Shown here: positions 63,659 through 64,000 of the stretch, in pieces
Layout of the letters: every line of letters starts with the position of its first letter
How positions within the stretch are numbered: position 1 is the stretch's first letter
Assembly: GCF_002929335.1 (NCBI RefSeq)
Contig: NZ_PJIL01000005.1
Span: 186,001 to 250,000 of the forward strand
Reading direction: 5' to 3'
DNA from: Arthrobacter sp. Y81
GTDB taxonomy: Bacteria > Actinomycetota > Actinomycetes > Actinomycetales > Micrococcaceae
Length of the DNA stretch: 64,000 nt
Position numbers and translations under genes: made by a program
Notes under the pieces: generated by a model
Seen by the model: only the letters and a program-made list of their open reading frames with translations
The model's database searches: none
Told to the model about the DNA's origin: nothing

Positions 63659-64000
63659 ATGTCCCTTATTCGCGCGCTCAGCAAGGAACTGGAGGCACGC
63701 AGCGATGACTCGTTGCGGGCCTTGTTCTCCGCGCGGCCGGACCTCATCTCCCCGAACGTTCCGGACTTCCCGGCCCTGGCGGCCCGGGCCAGCGCACGAG
63801 TCAGTGTGCAACGGGCGCTGGAGCGGCTGAACCGGCCGCAGATGCAGGTCCTGGAGACCCTTCACCTCTGCACCAACACGGACACGGCCCACAGCGCTTC
63901 GGCTGCGGGGCTGAAGAAACTGGTCCACGGCGCGTCGCTTTCCGCCATTGAACGGATCCTGCATTCCCTTGAGGAACTGGCCCTTGTGCACCGTGCCGAT
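63659..64000 (+). CDS. Helicase-associated domain protein, 3'-truncated by window edge
   Basis: The first 114 residues of a longer protein (MSLIRALSKELEARSDDSLR at the N-terminus, then RPDLISPNVPDFPALAARAS). This start matches actinobacterial proteins with a C-terminal XPB/Ssl2-like helicase-associated domain that lie upstream of the DNA repair helicase XPB gene. The region seen is mostly helical, with VSVQRALERLNRPQMQVLET and a predicted winged-helix-like LSAIERILHSLEEL. The rest lies outside the window. Confidence 0.75.
   Translation, partial: MSLIRALSKELEARSDDSLRALFSARPDLISPNVPDFPALAARASARVSVQRALERLNRPQMQVLETLHLCTNTDTAHSASAAGLKKLVHGASLSAIERILHSLEELALVHRAD

Overview
The window is GC-rich chromosomal DNA from a high-GC Gram-positive actinobacterium, most likely Arthrobacter, Pseudarthrobacter or a close Micrococcaceae relative. 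The reasons are the frequent GTG and TTG starts, the HNH/DUF222 protein, the corynebacterial-style inositol operon, the DUF6457, DUF6314, DUF3027 and DUF998 families, and the c-di-AMP riboswitches in front of cell-wall hydrolase genes. No rRNA operon, CRISPR array, insertion sequence or prophage was seen.

Layout. 1-3063: the end of an HNH/DUF222 protein, then a divergent MFS efflux pump and MarR regulator. 3073-13597: a minus-strand myo-inositol catabolic operon (iolC, a Cgl0159-type aldolase, iolD, iolA, iolE, iolG, iolH and an inositol/sugar porter) with a tautomerase gene upstream. The operon and the tautomerase each have a copy of the same IolR-like operator; iolB is absent. 13729-15147: an ArsR regulator and two duplicated SRPBCC proteins. 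15168-18430: sucCD, a lipoprotein and a permease remnant. 18459-28740: a large APC/KUP-like permease divergent from a complete kdpFABCDE potassium operon. That operon is preceded by an unannotated 39-residue membrane peptide, and the shared intergenic region carries repeated motifs that may be KdpE sites.

28741-36475 is the most distinctive part: an accessory block between kdpE and pcrA that reads as a fluoride-resistance island. On the minus strand a fluoride (crcB-type) riboswitch precedes gpmA, eno, usp, crcB, crcB and an MFS gene. A second fluoride riboswitch precedes a Cys-rich protein of unknown function just upstream. Both riboswitches end in a hairpin whose 3' arm contains the Shine-Dalgarno-like sequence, which suggests translational control. 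The logic would be to export F- (two Fluc/CrcB proteins) and supply extra copies of the glycolytic steps at and just before the fluoride-sensitive enolase. A third, plus-strand CrcB-like protein lacks the Fluc signature residues, and a broken histidine phosphatase gene marks the edge of the block.

36476-47779: pcrA, an inositol-phosphatase-family enzyme, membrane proteins, tRNA-Arg(CCT) directly abutting a TTG-started gene, a NUDIX hydrolase, an ABC exporter with an ABC-F protein (preceded by a hairpin and a 12-codon upstream ORF), and an HTH/membrane-protein pair. 47968-55424: a GH38 alpha-mannosidase, a molybdenum cofactor group (mobA, DUF6457, moeA, fdhD) and an HNH endonuclease. 55445-58455: three secreted cell-wall hydrolases, two of them behind ydaO-type c-di-AMP riboswitches. 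58565-64000: a DtxR-family regulator, serC, an MFS exporter, a DUF3027 protein, a cold-shock-domain protein, a small membrane protein and the start of a helicase-associated protein.
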